Shown here: piece by piece, positions 8,984-16,876 of the stretch
Layout of the letters: every line of letters begins with the position of its first letter
Numbering within the stretch: position 1 is the stretch's first letter
Assembly: GCA_964553325.1 (NCBI GenBank)
Contig: CAZKKI010000005.1
Coordinates: 1-40,504, forward strand
Direction of reading: 5' to 3'
Origin: BMS3ABIN04 sp964553325
Lineage (GTDB): Bacteria; Bacteroidota; Ignavibacteria; Ignavibacteriales; Melioribacteraceae
DNA: 40,504 bases
The notes under the pieces: model-generated
Database searches by the model: none
What the model saw: the letters and a program-made list of their open reading frames with translations, nothing else
What the model was told of the DNA's origin: nothing
Position numbers and translations under genes: made by a program

Positions 8984-9346
8984 TTATTCAGATAAATTAT
9001 CTTTTATACCGTAAAATTTCTCTTTAATAAGTTCACCGTTTCTGTAAAATTCTTCTTTTATCAATTCCCCTTCGTTATTATAAATTTTCGTCAAACCTTC
9101 CAGAACACCGTTCTTATATGTTTCTTTCAATTTTATATTACCATTTTCAAAATAATGAATTGAAATTCCGTGTAAAACTCCATTTTCATATCTGCATACC
9201 GCTTTTACTTTACCGTCTTCGTAAAACCAAGTTTTAGTGTTTTCATCTTCACCGCCCGGTTCCGTATAATTTTTATTTTTTTTAAGTGAAAATACTTTAA
9301 TTCGTAAAAAATTTTTAAATCTTTTCCCGAGAGTGTGAATAAACAT
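8984..9346 (-). CDS. MORN-repeat (YwqK-like) small protein
   Basis: 120 residues. After a basic N-terminus of about 35 residues, three or four MORN_2-type repeats follow (YEDGKVKAVCRYENGVLHG, YFENGNIKLKETYKNGVLEG, YNNEGELIKEEFYRNGELI). Such proteins are often labelled 'toxin-antitoxin system YwqK family antitoxin', but the label rests on similarity and I see no toxin partner nearby. There is no clear signal peptide. The Shine-Dalgarno at the ATG is weak. It lies between the polyprenyl synthase and the act operon on the same strand, with 190 bases before actA on the other side, so it is probably the last gene of the glyA-tatC transcript. Function unknown. Confidence 0.7.
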   Translation of the reverse strand: MFIHTLGKRFKNFLRIKVFSLKKNKNYTEPGGEDENTKTWFYEDGKVKAVCRYENGVLHGISIHYFENGNIKLKETYKNGVLEGLTKIYNNEGELIKEEFYRNGELIKEKFYGIKDNLSE

Positions 9347-9381
9347 TTTTAGTTGTCTTTGAATGTTAATTTTGGAAAAAT

Positions 9382-10353
9382 TTAATTTTTTCTATCGATA
9401 ACAAAGTCGACAAGCGATTCCAAAGCCAATCTGCTTTCGGAAGTGGGAAAATTTTCCAGACTTTTTTTAGCTTCTTGAGTATATTTTCTTGCAACGGAAT
9501 AAGCGTATTCAATTCCCTTGCTTTCTTTTACGAATTCTATTACCCGGAGAACATTGTTTTTATCTTTACCGTTTTTTATCAATTTAATTATCGACGATGC
9601 CGTACTTTTGTCGGCGTTGCTTAATGCATAAATAAGAGGAAGTGTGATTTTTTTCTCTTTAATATCCCCGCCTAACGGTTTACCGATAATTTTACTTGTG
9701 CCGATAAAATCCAAAATATCATCCCTAATTTGAAATGCGATACCCAAGTTTTCACCGAAATTTCTCATTGCCGTTATTTTTTCCAGGTCGTCCGTAGCAC
9801 TTGCCGCTCCAATTTCACAACAAGTGGATAACAGCGAAGCAGTTTTATCGGATATTATTCTGAAATATGTTTCTTCGTCGATATTAAGCTTGCGGGTTTT
9901 GTTGATTTGAAGCAATTCACCTTCCGACATTCTTTTGACGGTATTCGTAATAACTTTGAGAAAATCGAAATCATCATTTTCAACCGCAATCAACAAGCCG
10001 CGGGAAAGCAAATAATCGCCCATTAGCACGGCAACTTTGTTTTTCCAAATTGCATTGATGGAAGGCAATCCTCTTCTTTTTTCCGCCGAATCGACAACAT
10101 CATCGTGCACTAAGGTGGCGGTGTGCAACAACTCCACCAAAATTGCACCGCGGTAACTTCTTTCCGTTACTCCGCCGGAAACTTTGCTGGAAAGTAAAAC
10201 CAAAAGCGGTCGTATCTTTTTCCCTTTTTGTTTTACGATGTATTTGGCAATAAGATCAACAATTCCAACTTTGGAACGGAGAGATTCCTTAAACAAAGAA
10301 TTGAAATGATCCAGTTCGTCTTTTATGGGTCGACTGATTACAGAGAGATTCAC
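9382..10353 (-). CDS. long-chain polyprenyl diphosphate synthase
   Basis: 323 residues, trans-isoprenyl diphosphate synthase family. The first aspartate-rich motif DDVVD is at residues 84-88 and the second, DDILD, at 211-215. The fifth residue before the first motif is alanine (A79), a small side chain that in this family goes with long products (C35 or more) rather than FPP or GGPP. It extends an allylic diphosphate with IPP units, most likely for the menaquinone side chain, which supplies the quinol used by the ACIII downstream. The start is GTG, 3 bases after the tatC stop. The exact chain length cannot be read from the sequence. Confidence 0.9.
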   Translation of the reverse strand: MNLSVISRPIKDELDHFNSLFKESLRSKVGIVDLIAKYIVKQKGKKIRPLLVLLSSKVSGGVTERSYRGAILVELLHTATLVHDDVVDSAEKRRGLPSINAIWKNKVAVLMGDYLLSRGLLIAVENDDFDFLKVITNTVKRMSEGELLQINKTRKLNIDEETYFRIISDKTASLLSTCCEIGAASATDDLEKITAMRNFGENLGIAFQIRDDILDFIGTSKIIGKPLGGDIKEKKITLPLIYALSNADKSTASSIIKLIKNGKDKNNVLRVIEFVKESKGIEYAYSVARKYTQEAKKSLENFPTSESRLALESLVDFVIDRKN

Positions 10354-10356
10354 AGT

Positions 10357-11115
10357 TTATTCAACTTTTTTCTGAAATATTTTTGAAACGAATATACTTA
10401 TTTCGTACAATAAAACCAACGGTACCGCCAACAGCAATTGAGCAATCGGGTCGGTACCGGGTGTTAAAATTGCCGCTAAAATCATAATAACAACAATTGC
10501 ATGCCGTCTATACTTTTGCATCAGTTTCGGTGTTAAAATCCCTATTTTCGAAAGAATAAAAGAAAGCATAGGTAATTCGAATACTAAACCGGCCGCAAGC
10601 ATTATACTTATTATTATAGAAAGATATTCTTTAATTGCGAAATTGTTTTCAATTTCTTCCGTACCGAATTGAGCGGCAAATTTAAGTGTTATGGGCAACA
10701 TCAAATAATAAGCGAAAAATATACCGGCAAGAAAACAGAATGTGGAAAAAATGACAATGGAAGAAATATATTTCTTTTCGTTTTCTTTTAACGCCGGCGC
10801 AACAAACTTCCAAAACTGATAGAAAACATTCGGAAGACTAATTATAAATCCCGCTATCATTGCTACTTGGAAGTAAAGAAAAAGTTGACCGAACGGACGT
10901 AAGTTTTGCAGATGAATTCCTGCGCTTTTGGCGGGCACCAATAAAAATCCTTCTACGATGTAATCGATAAAAACCCACGCTATAATCGTCCCGATTATCA
11001 AACCGATTAAAGCATAAATTACCCGCCATCGTAATTCTTCCAGGTGGTCAAGAAACGACATTTCCGCCACTTCGGCGGTTGCTTGATTATTTTCAATTGA
11101 TTTTTGAGAGCTCAC
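10357..11115 (-). CDS. tatC: Sec-independent protein translocase TatC
   Basis: 252 residues with six membrane helices and the TatC N-terminal signature (MSFLDHLEELRWRVIYALIG). It is the receptor for twin-arginine signals in the inner membrane. No tatA/tatB is in the window. The GTG at 11115 directly abuts the glyA stop but lacks a clear Shine-Dalgarno. An in-frame ATG at 11061 preceded by a GGCGG stretch would give the shorter form starting exactly at the signature, so the start is uncertain. The nearby act operon carries an obvious Tat substrate (ActB), which makes this location meaningful. Confidence 0.93.
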   Translation of the reverse strand: MSSQKSIENNQATAEVAEMSFLDHLEELRWRVIYALIGLIIGTIIAWVFIDYIVEGFLLVPAKSAGIHLQNLRPFGQLFLYFQVAMIAGFIISLPNVFYQFWKFVAPALKENEKKYISSIVIFSTFCFLAGIFFAYYLMLPITLKFAAQFGTEEIENNFAIKEYLSIIISIMLAAGLVFELPMLSFILSKIGILTPKLMQKYRRHAIVVIMILAAILTPGTDPIAQLLLAVPLVLLYEISIFVSKIFQKKVE

Positions 11116-12423
11116 TTATGCAATTTTATTTCTTAGCTCGGAATAAAGAGGAAATTGAGCACATAGATTTTTAACTTCGTTTTTAATATTACTTAATTCG
11201 TCTTCATTTTCAAAATTCTTTATCGCTCTATCAATTAATTCGGCAATTTGCATCATTTGCTCTTCTTTCATTCCTCTCGTTGTAGCCGCAGGTGTACCGA
11301 TTCTTATTCCGCTTGTAACAAAAGGACTTTTCGTGTCGAACGGAATCATATTTTTATTAACAGTAATACCAGCTTTTTCAAGAGCTTTCTCGGCTTTTTT
11401 CCCGCTGATATTTTTATTAGTCAAATCAACAAGCATTAGATGATTATCGGTACCGCCGGAAACGATATCGTACCCCAAATCCATCAGTCTTTCCGAAAGT
11501 ACCTTGGCGTTTTTAACAACTTGTTCGGCATAAGTTTTAAAAGAATCTTGTAACACTTCGCCGAATGCAACCGCCTTTGCCATAATGATATGCATCAACG
11601 GTCCGCCTTGAATTCCCGGCATTACAATGCTATCGAAAACTTCCGACATCAATTTAATTCTGTCCCCTTTCGGAGTTTTAATTCCCATCGGATTTTCCCT
11701 GTCTTTGCCGATTAGAATTATTCCGCCTCGGGGTCCGCGCAACGTTTTGTGTGTAGTTGAAGTAACCACGTCGCAGTAAGGAATCGGATTGTTCAATAAT
11801 CCTTTTGCGATTAAACCTGCAGGATGAGCCATATCGCACATCAAATAAGCGCCTACTTTATCCGCGATTTCTCTGAATTTGGCATAATCCCAATCGCGTG
11901 AATAAGCACTGGCACCGGTAACAATTAACTTTGGTTTTTCTTTCTTTGCTAAATCTTCTATGTAATTATAATCCAACGTCTTTGTTTCTTCGTTTAATTT
12001 GTAGCCTACGGCACGATAAATTTTACCGGAAAAATTAACAAACGAGCCGTGCGTTAAATGTCCGCCGTGATCCAAACTTAAACCCAAAAACGTATCGCCA
12101 GGATTTAGCAAAGCCATATAAACCGCCATATTTGCTTGCGAGCCGCTATGCGGTTGAACATTTACATATTCAGCGTTAAAGATTTTTTTAAGTCTTTCGC
12201 GCGCAATATTTTCCGCCATGTCAACATATTCGCATCCGCCGTAGTATCTCTTTCCGGGATACCCTTCGGCATATTTGTTGGTCAATACCGAACCGGCGGC
12301 TTCAAGTACAGCCAAACTAACAAAATTTTCCGATGCAATTAATTCGAGATAATCCGATTGTCTTTCGATTTCCAAATTTACTACGTTAAAAATTTCCGGG
12401 TCTTTTTTTAGATGTTCCAACAT
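11116..12423 (-). CDS. glyA: serine hydroxymethyltransferase
   Basis: 435 residues, the usual length for a bacterial GlyA. It interconverts serine and glycine with tetrahydrofolate and pyridoxal phosphate in the cytoplasm. The PLP lysine is Lys226 in the TSTTHKTLRGPRGG motif; the family stretches LIASENFVS and NKYAEGYPGKRYYGG near the N-terminus are intact. ATG start with only a weak purine-rich upstream. It is the first gene after the terminator at 12464-12487 and abuts tatC, so the glyA-tatC-polyprenyl synthase genes are probably one transcript. Confidence 0.97.
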   Translation of the reverse strand: MLEHLKKDPEIFNVVNLEIERQSDYLELIASENFVSLAVLEAAGSVLTNKYAEGYPGKRYYGGCEYVDMAENIARERLKKIFNAEYVNVQPHSGSQANMAVYMALLNPGDTFLGLSLDHGGHLTHGSFVNFSGKIYRAVGYKLNEETKTLDYNYIEDLAKKEKPKLIVTGASAYSRDWDYAKFREIADKVGAYLMCDMAHPAGLIAKGLLNNPIPYCDVVTSTTHKTLRGPRGGIILIGKDRENPMGIKTPKGDRIKLMSEVFDSIVMPGIQGGPLMHIIMAKAVAFGEVLQDSFKTYAEQVVKNAKVLSERLMDLGYDIVSGGTDNHLMLVDLTNKNISGKKAEKALEKAGITVNKNMIPFDTKSPFVTSGIRIGTPAATTRGMKEEQMMQIAELIDRAIKNFENEDELSNIKNEVKNLCAQFPLYSELRNKIA

Positions 12424-12450
12424 AGCTTTTTCTTTATTTTTGTGAGTAAA

Positions 12451-12487
12451 ATTATAAAAAAAATAACCCCGAAAAACTTCGGGGTTA
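12451..12487 (-). terminator. Rho-independent terminator after the TPR gene
   Basis: A perfect 10-bp stem (12464-12473 with 12478-12487, core AACCCCGAA/TTCGGGGTT) with a 4-base loop. On the minus strand it is followed by a run of Ts (12463-12451). It ends the glgA-to-TPR transcript, 20 bases after the TPR stop codon. Confidence 0.9.
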
Positions 12488-12507
12488 AAAATTAAAATTA
12501 TATTTTC

Positions 12508-13794
12508 TTAAAATCTAACTGTAACGGATTTATTTATCCAATCGTAACACTTTCCTTTAATTTTAATTTTATCGCCGTTTTTGTAATGACGGAAGAAATA
12601 ATCTTCTTTAGTCGGTATGGAATTTTTAAGTGCATCGATTCTGTCGGCAGCTTGCGATGCCCATTGACCGCCCATATTTTTTGCTTTTCTGTACATTTCA
12701 ATAGCAAGCAAGTAAACAAGTTTATCTTCAAAATCGAATCCGCATTCCCTTGCGGCTTGCTCGTACAAAGTACCTTCTACATAATACGGATAATCCCAAT
12801 CGGGACTAACCCTGCTTGCTTTGTGTAAATAAGAACGTGCGACGGCCAACTGACCGATATTTTTGTAAATCAAAGCCAAGTTCAAATAGTTATCTCTGTT
12901 ATCGGGTTGAAGTTTAATAAGTTTTTTATAAGCAGAAATAGCTTTATCCGTCATTCCAGCTTTATCGTAAGCACGCGCCAACTCTTTCCAATAGTTGATA
13001 ACATCGGGATGTCTTTCAACCAAATATTCCAACGGTTCTATGGCTCTTTCCCATGCTTGGAATTTTATACTCTGAATCGCATACGCCCAAGCTTTTTCCG
13101 TATTATCCTTGTTGGATTCCCAACTTTTCTTCAGCGCATCAAGAAGTTGATCTTCATCTTCGGCAAGCGAACTAATCATTTGAATCCAACGTTGATTATC
13201 CGGTTCTTCTTCGGAAAGTTTCAGGTAAATATTAAGTGCTTTCATTTGGTAATCGTTTTCATCGGATGCATTTTCGGCGTAAAGTTGTCCCAATCGATCC
13301 ATATAATAAGATTTTGCCGTAATTTTTTGTCCGGTGGCAAATGCTTTTTCGTAAGCAGCAATTACGCTATCGACGGGAGCATTTTTCCATGTTTCCAAAA
13401 CATAAGCTTTGCGCACCAAATAATTGCCGATGTTAGCCGTATCGTATTTTACCGCCAAATTATATAAATAAAGAACCGTATCCGCTAATTCTTGTTTGTG
13501 CTCTTCTGAGGTCGTACTGTCATCGTGTACCGCCCAAATCACCTTATCAAGTTTTCTATACAAATGATATTGCAGAAAAGCATCGGGTTTAGTGTTTATT
13601 ATGTTGAAACCTTTCTCAATTGTCCAATCGTCAAATTGTTTATTCTTATAAGCTTCGAAGAACAAACTTGCTTCGGCCATTAAGTTAATACTGTCGCTTT
13701 CGGCAACTGTTTTAGCCAACATATTTTTTTCAGCCGCTTGAACACTTCCTAAAGAAAGGATCGAAACAATAAAAAAGAATACTAGCTTTTTCAA
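12508..13794 (-). CDS. exported tetratricopeptide-repeat protein
   Basis: 428 residues. I chose the TTG at 13794 because a GGAG stands 8 bases before it and the protein then begins with a clean signal peptide (KKLVFFFIVSILSLGSVQA). The longer form from 13836 would overlap the upstream gene. Several TPR units follow, clearest at residues ~260-340 (WKELARAYDKAGMTDKAISAYKKL, NLALIYKNIGQLAVARSYL). The protein is likely periplasmic, or outer-membrane associated, and acts as a scaffold. It is the last gene of the group starting at glgA and sits directly behind a predicted outer-membrane barrel. The specific function is not recognisable. Confidence 0.8.
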   Translation of the reverse strand: MKKLVFFFIVSILSLGSVQAAEKNMLAKTVAESDSINLMAEASLFFEAYKNKQFDDWTIEKGFNIINTKPDAFLQYHLYRKLDKVIWAVHDDSTTSEEHKQELADTVLYLYNLAVKYDTANIGNYLVRKAYVLETWKNAPVDSVIAAYEKAFATGQKITAKSYYMDRLGQLYAENASDENDYQMKALNIYLKLSEEEPDNQRWIQMISSLAEDEDQLLDALKKSWESNKDNTEKAWAYAIQSIKFQAWERAIEPLEYLVERHPDVINYWKELARAYDKAGMTDKAISAYKKLIKLQPDNRDNYLNLALIYKNIGQLAVARSYLHKASRVSPDWDYPYYVEGTLYEQAARECGFDFEDKLVYLLAIEMYRKAKNMGGQWASQAADRIDALKNSIPTKEDYFFRHYKNGDKIKIKGKCYDWINKSVTVRF

Positions 13795-13811
13795 TTTTAA
13801 CACTCCTTTTT

Positions 13812-15074
13812 TTATCTCTCTTGTCTTATAAACCAAATTTCTCCTAAATTTACGGAAATATATGTTTTAATAATATTTTCTTTTATCAAATTTAACTCAT
13901 TTGAACCTCTTATTCCATAAGAAAATCCGATATCTACCGAACTTCTTAAGCCCAAAGGTATTGAAAAACCCGTATTAAAACTATATTCTTCAATGCTTAT
14001 TCCGTTAATCAGATAAGGTGTCTTTTCAAATCTTAAACCGCCCCATATTCTAAACAGTTCCCAAAACCTGGTCGATGTTTCTCGTCCGCGATGATATTCC
14101 ATTCCAACCGAAATCGCATAAGAATCTTGTAAGTGCTTATCCGGCAAATCGTTATAAGCATAGCCCGACCAGTTTTGTATCATATAATCCAGTGTAATAA
14201 GATAATTCTCATCCCAGACAAAACTGAGACCGGCAAGCAATTTCGAGGGGATTTTCGTTTTCGTAAGTCCTTGCTCAACCGTGGCTGTTCCTATTTGTGT
14301 ATACGATGTTAATGTTGTATCGGTATTCAGCTCACCGGTAAAATTATAGGAAACTCCGAACCTTAAATTTTTGATTTTTGAGTAATTAAATATTGAAGAC
14401 AAATCATTTGAAATTAGTCCGATTGTCGTGCCCAAACCGGTATAAGTGAATTTTTGTTCATATCCGGCACTGTTGAAATCGGAGAACTGTTCAAAAGCAA
14501 TATCCGAAGTTCTTTTAATGCTTCCGGTATATACATCGAACGTAGCGCCGAGGTTGAAACCGAAACCGGTTTTGTACGAAGTACCGATGAAAAATTTATT
14601 TATGCTGCCGTTACCTTGTAAATTCAAATCATATTTCGTGTCGGCATCCAATTGAATATTTTTCCGGGAAACAGCATATTGAACTTTGGAGTAAGGCAAA
14701 ATTCCCAACACGAACGAAATACCGTAATCCCTTTGCAACGGGAATCCGAGGGAAAATCCGGTTAAATCGGTATTCGAATAATAAATTTTCTCCGAAGCAC
14801 CGTTCAAGTCGTAGCCGACATAGTTCACGCCGACGTTAAATCTTGTGATTTTCAAATTTGCAAAGGAAGCCGGGTTAACCGGACTTAAAAAATATTTATC
14901 GAACACTGAAACTCCGGGGCCAATGGTCGATTTTCTTGCGGAATACGTATGAAAAATATTACCTATTCCGTAGCGCGTGTATATCGAACCTCCCTGCGCT
15001 TGCAGTACGCCGGAAAACGTTCCGGTAATCAAAAGCCCCAAAGAAAACAAAATCAATACAGTCAGTTTTTTCAT
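13812..15074 (-). CDS. outer-membrane beta-barrel protein of unknown function
   Basis: 420 residues with a signal peptide (about 1-26) and then GGSIYTRYGIGNIF, a start typical of conserved Bacteroidetes barrel proteins. The rest alternates aromatic and polar residues in amphipathic strands (for example FNVGVNYVGYDLNG, FGFNLGATFDVYTG, LRFGVSYNFTGEL). The final strand ends in IWFIRQER rather than an aromatic residue. FadL-like transport is possible but no conserved transport motif is visible. It follows the DUF4270-like lipoprotein by 23 bases and precedes the TPR gene by 17. Confidence 0.7.
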   Translation of the reverse strand: MKKLTVLILFSLGLLITGTFSGVLQAQGGSIYTRYGIGNIFHTYSARKSTIGPGVSVFDKYFLSPVNPASFANLKITRFNVGVNYVGYDLNGASEKIYYSNTDLTGFSLGFPLQRDYGISFVLGILPYSKVQYAVSRKNIQLDADTKYDLNLQGNGSINKFFIGTSYKTGFGFNLGATFDVYTGSIKRTSDIAFEQFSDFNSAGYEQKFTYTGLGTTIGLISNDLSSIFNYSKIKNLRFGVSYNFTGELNTDTTLTSYTQIGTATVEQGLTKTKIPSKLLAGLSFVWDENYLITLDYMIQNWSGYAYNDLPDKHLQDSYAISVGMEYHRGRETSTRFWELFRIWGGLRFEKTPYLINGISIEEYSFNTGFSIPLGLRSSVDIGFSYGIRGSNELNLIKENIIKTYISVNLGEIWFIRQER

Positions 15075-15097
15075 AAATTCTTCTTTTATTAAATAAA

Positions 15098-16288
15098 TTA
15101 TTTTTTCTTCAAATAGTCGATTTCCAACAAGGGTTTCTTATTTGTATCGGCAACCGCCGGAGAATACAAAACGATTTTGGATAACGCTCTTGCTTCGTCG
15201 GTTAAATTGAGTCTTATTCCTTGGTTATCCAATCCGTTAATCCAACGTTGAACGTAAGAAGTTACATCGCCGGTGTACGTATCGAATTCCCTTTTAAGTA
15301 TAACCCTTCCGTAATTTTTCTCAATGGAATTTTTCAGCGAATCGGAATAAACATATAATGCCAGCGAATCGCTTTTCTCACTACCTTGAACCGTGGCTTC
15401 GGTGTTTACATAGAACGTTAACGTTGCTTTATTAATTGCCGTGTTTTGCGGTAATTTACTTAAATCGATCCAATACTTCGCACGTTGAGGCAATCCGTCT
15501 TGCAAAATAAAAGTTCCCGGAATTGCTTGGGGTTGCGTACCTTTGATTATATGAACGTCGCTCGTTGGTGTTGCGGAAATCGTATCGATGAATTCGTTTT
15601 GTTTTTCAAGCACTATTTTGAGTTCGGGTTGAGGATCTTGGGGGTTAAAAACCAGCCCTTGAAAGCCGAGCACCATATTATCGGTGCGCGGAACGAAAAG
15701 AATTCCGTTATCGTCCGGTTGCGTATCGTCAATTTGTCTTTTCAACCATCCGAAGGCAACATCTTGCGAAAAAGCAAATTGAATTGTCGTATCTGAATAA
15801 GAAAAATTATCGGCTAAGTCAGTGTTATCGTAATCTAACATATCCAAACTATCAGCCGTAAAAGTATTCGGATTCCACCTTGCATTAATTCTGTAAACCG
15901 AAAACATGAAATTCGTAAAGACCGAATCACCTAAAATGTAATTCGGTTGCAATTCAATCCAACTATCGATAATTGTTAATTCATTATTTTTTAATGCGTT
16001 GGTTATAGAATCGGGGAGGACAAAATTAAACTTAATCAACATCCACGCTTCGAGATTATCGTATTTGCCAAGCAAAATGCGACTTGAACTACCGGTAGAA
16101 ATGGAATCGGTAAAAACCGAAACTTTTTGTTGTAAGTTTAATTCCCTACTGTTTGTGTGAACCAATTCCAGAAAATCGGAATCCGGTAACAAATCAACGC
16201 CTAACGAAGTGGGGTCGTCGTCGCACGCATAAAACAACATCAAAAAAATTAAAACAGATATTAATCCAAAAATTCGTGGAAATTTCAA
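15098..16288 (-). CDS. DUF4270-like surface or periplasmic lipoprotein
   Basis: 396 residues. A hydrophobic leader ends in FYAC followed by CDDDPTSLGVDLLPDSDF, the 'Cys, acidic run, LG.dLLp' beginning typical of DUF4270 proteins; Cys21 or Cys22 is the probable lipid anchor. The remainder is beta-rich with repeated short strands, consistent with DUF4270 or DNRLRE-type domains. In many Bacteroidota a DUF4270 gene stands beside glgA, as here, though its function is not known. The start is TTG at 16288: AGGAG lies just upstream, and the start overlaps the previous stop as TTGA. Assignment rests on the N-terminus and synteny. Confidence 0.65.
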   Translation of the reverse strand: MKFPRIFGLISVLIFLMLFYACDDDPTSLGVDLLPDSDFLELVHTNSRELNLQQKVSVFTDSISTGSSSRILLGKYDNLEAWMLIKFNFVLPDSITNALKNNELTIIDSWIELQPNYILGDSVFTNFMFSVYRINARWNPNTFTADSLDMLDYDNTDLADNFSYSDTTIQFAFSQDVAFGWLKRQIDDTQPDDNGILFVPRTDNMVLGFQGLVFNPQDPQPELKIVLEKQNEFIDTISATPTSDVHIIKGTQPQAIPGTFILQDGLPQRAKYWIDLSKLPQNTAINKATLTFYVNTEATVQGSEKSDSLALYVYSDSLKNSIEKNYGRVILKREFDTYTGDVTSYVQRWINGLDNQGIRLNLTDEARALSKIVLYSPAVADTNKKPLLEIDYLKKK

Positions 16289-16869
16289 TTATTTCTCCTT
16301 AGAAAATCCTCAATAATAAATTTGCAAGCATCTGAAAAATTCGTAGCTACAAAAGTGGGAATAATACTTTTGTTTTGCAATGCATAATTTTCAGATTCTT
16401 CCTTGTTAGATGTCAGAAGTATCGTTTTTGTTCCTGCGTTAATTCCCGCTTCAACATCCGATAACATATCGCCCATCATATACGATTTGGCCAGATCAAT
16501 ATTAAAATCGTTAGCCGCTTTAAGAATCATCTCGGGTGAAGGTTTCCGGCATTTTGTTTTTTCGGGCGAATCAAATTCGGGATGGTACGGACAATAGTAA
16601 AACGCGTCTATTTCCGTTCCGTATTCCTTTAGCAATTCGTTGATTTTTTTATTAACCGCTTGTACGTCGGAATCGCTAATCAATCCGCGCGTAATACCGG
16701 ATTGATTGGAAATTACAATAATCTTTGCGCCTATTTCCTTCTTAAGTTTTGCAATCCCTTCGCCAACGCCCGGAAGAAGTTTCACCTTTCCCGGGTCTCC
16801 GAGATAACCCGGATCGTAGTTTATTGTACCGTCTCTATCCAAAAATACAGCAACGTTTCTTCTCGTCAA
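16285..16869 (-). CDS. GmhB-like HAD phosphatase (heptose-bisphosphate / histidinol-phosphate type)
   Basis: 194 residues, HAD superfamily. The nucleophile motif is FLDRDGTIN with Asp11 and Asp13; SNQSG supplies the second motif (near 55) and GDMLSDVEAG (Asp134, Asp138) the fourth. GmhB removes the 7-phosphate of D-glycero-D-manno-heptose 1,7-bisphosphate in the LPS heptose pathway. The zinc loop is altered: E. coli GmhB uses CPHH...CDC (C92, H94, C107, C109), while here it reads CPYH...TKC, keeping only two of the four ligands. The substrate is therefore uncertain. The start is TTG at 16869 with a weak SD, 7 bases after glgA. Confidence 0.85.
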   Translation of the reverse strand: MTRRNVAVFLDRDGTINYDPGYLGDPGKVKLLPGVGEGIAKLKKEIGAKIIVISNQSGITRGLISDSDVQAVNKKINELLKEYGTEIDAFYYCPYHPEFDSPEKTKCRKPSPEMILKAANDFNIDLAKSYMMGDMLSDVEAGINAGTKTILLTSNKEESENYALQNKSIIPTFVATNFSDACKFIIEDFLRRNN

Positions 16870-16876
16870 ATTTCAA

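Noticed and set aside
8984..9346. Toxin-antitoxin module
   Set aside because: The YwqK label is by MORN similarity only; no toxin-like partner is adjacent.
12907..13467. 186-codon plus-strand frame opposite the TPR gene
   Set aside because: Shadow of the TPR coding sequence; no ribosome site and no recognisable domain.
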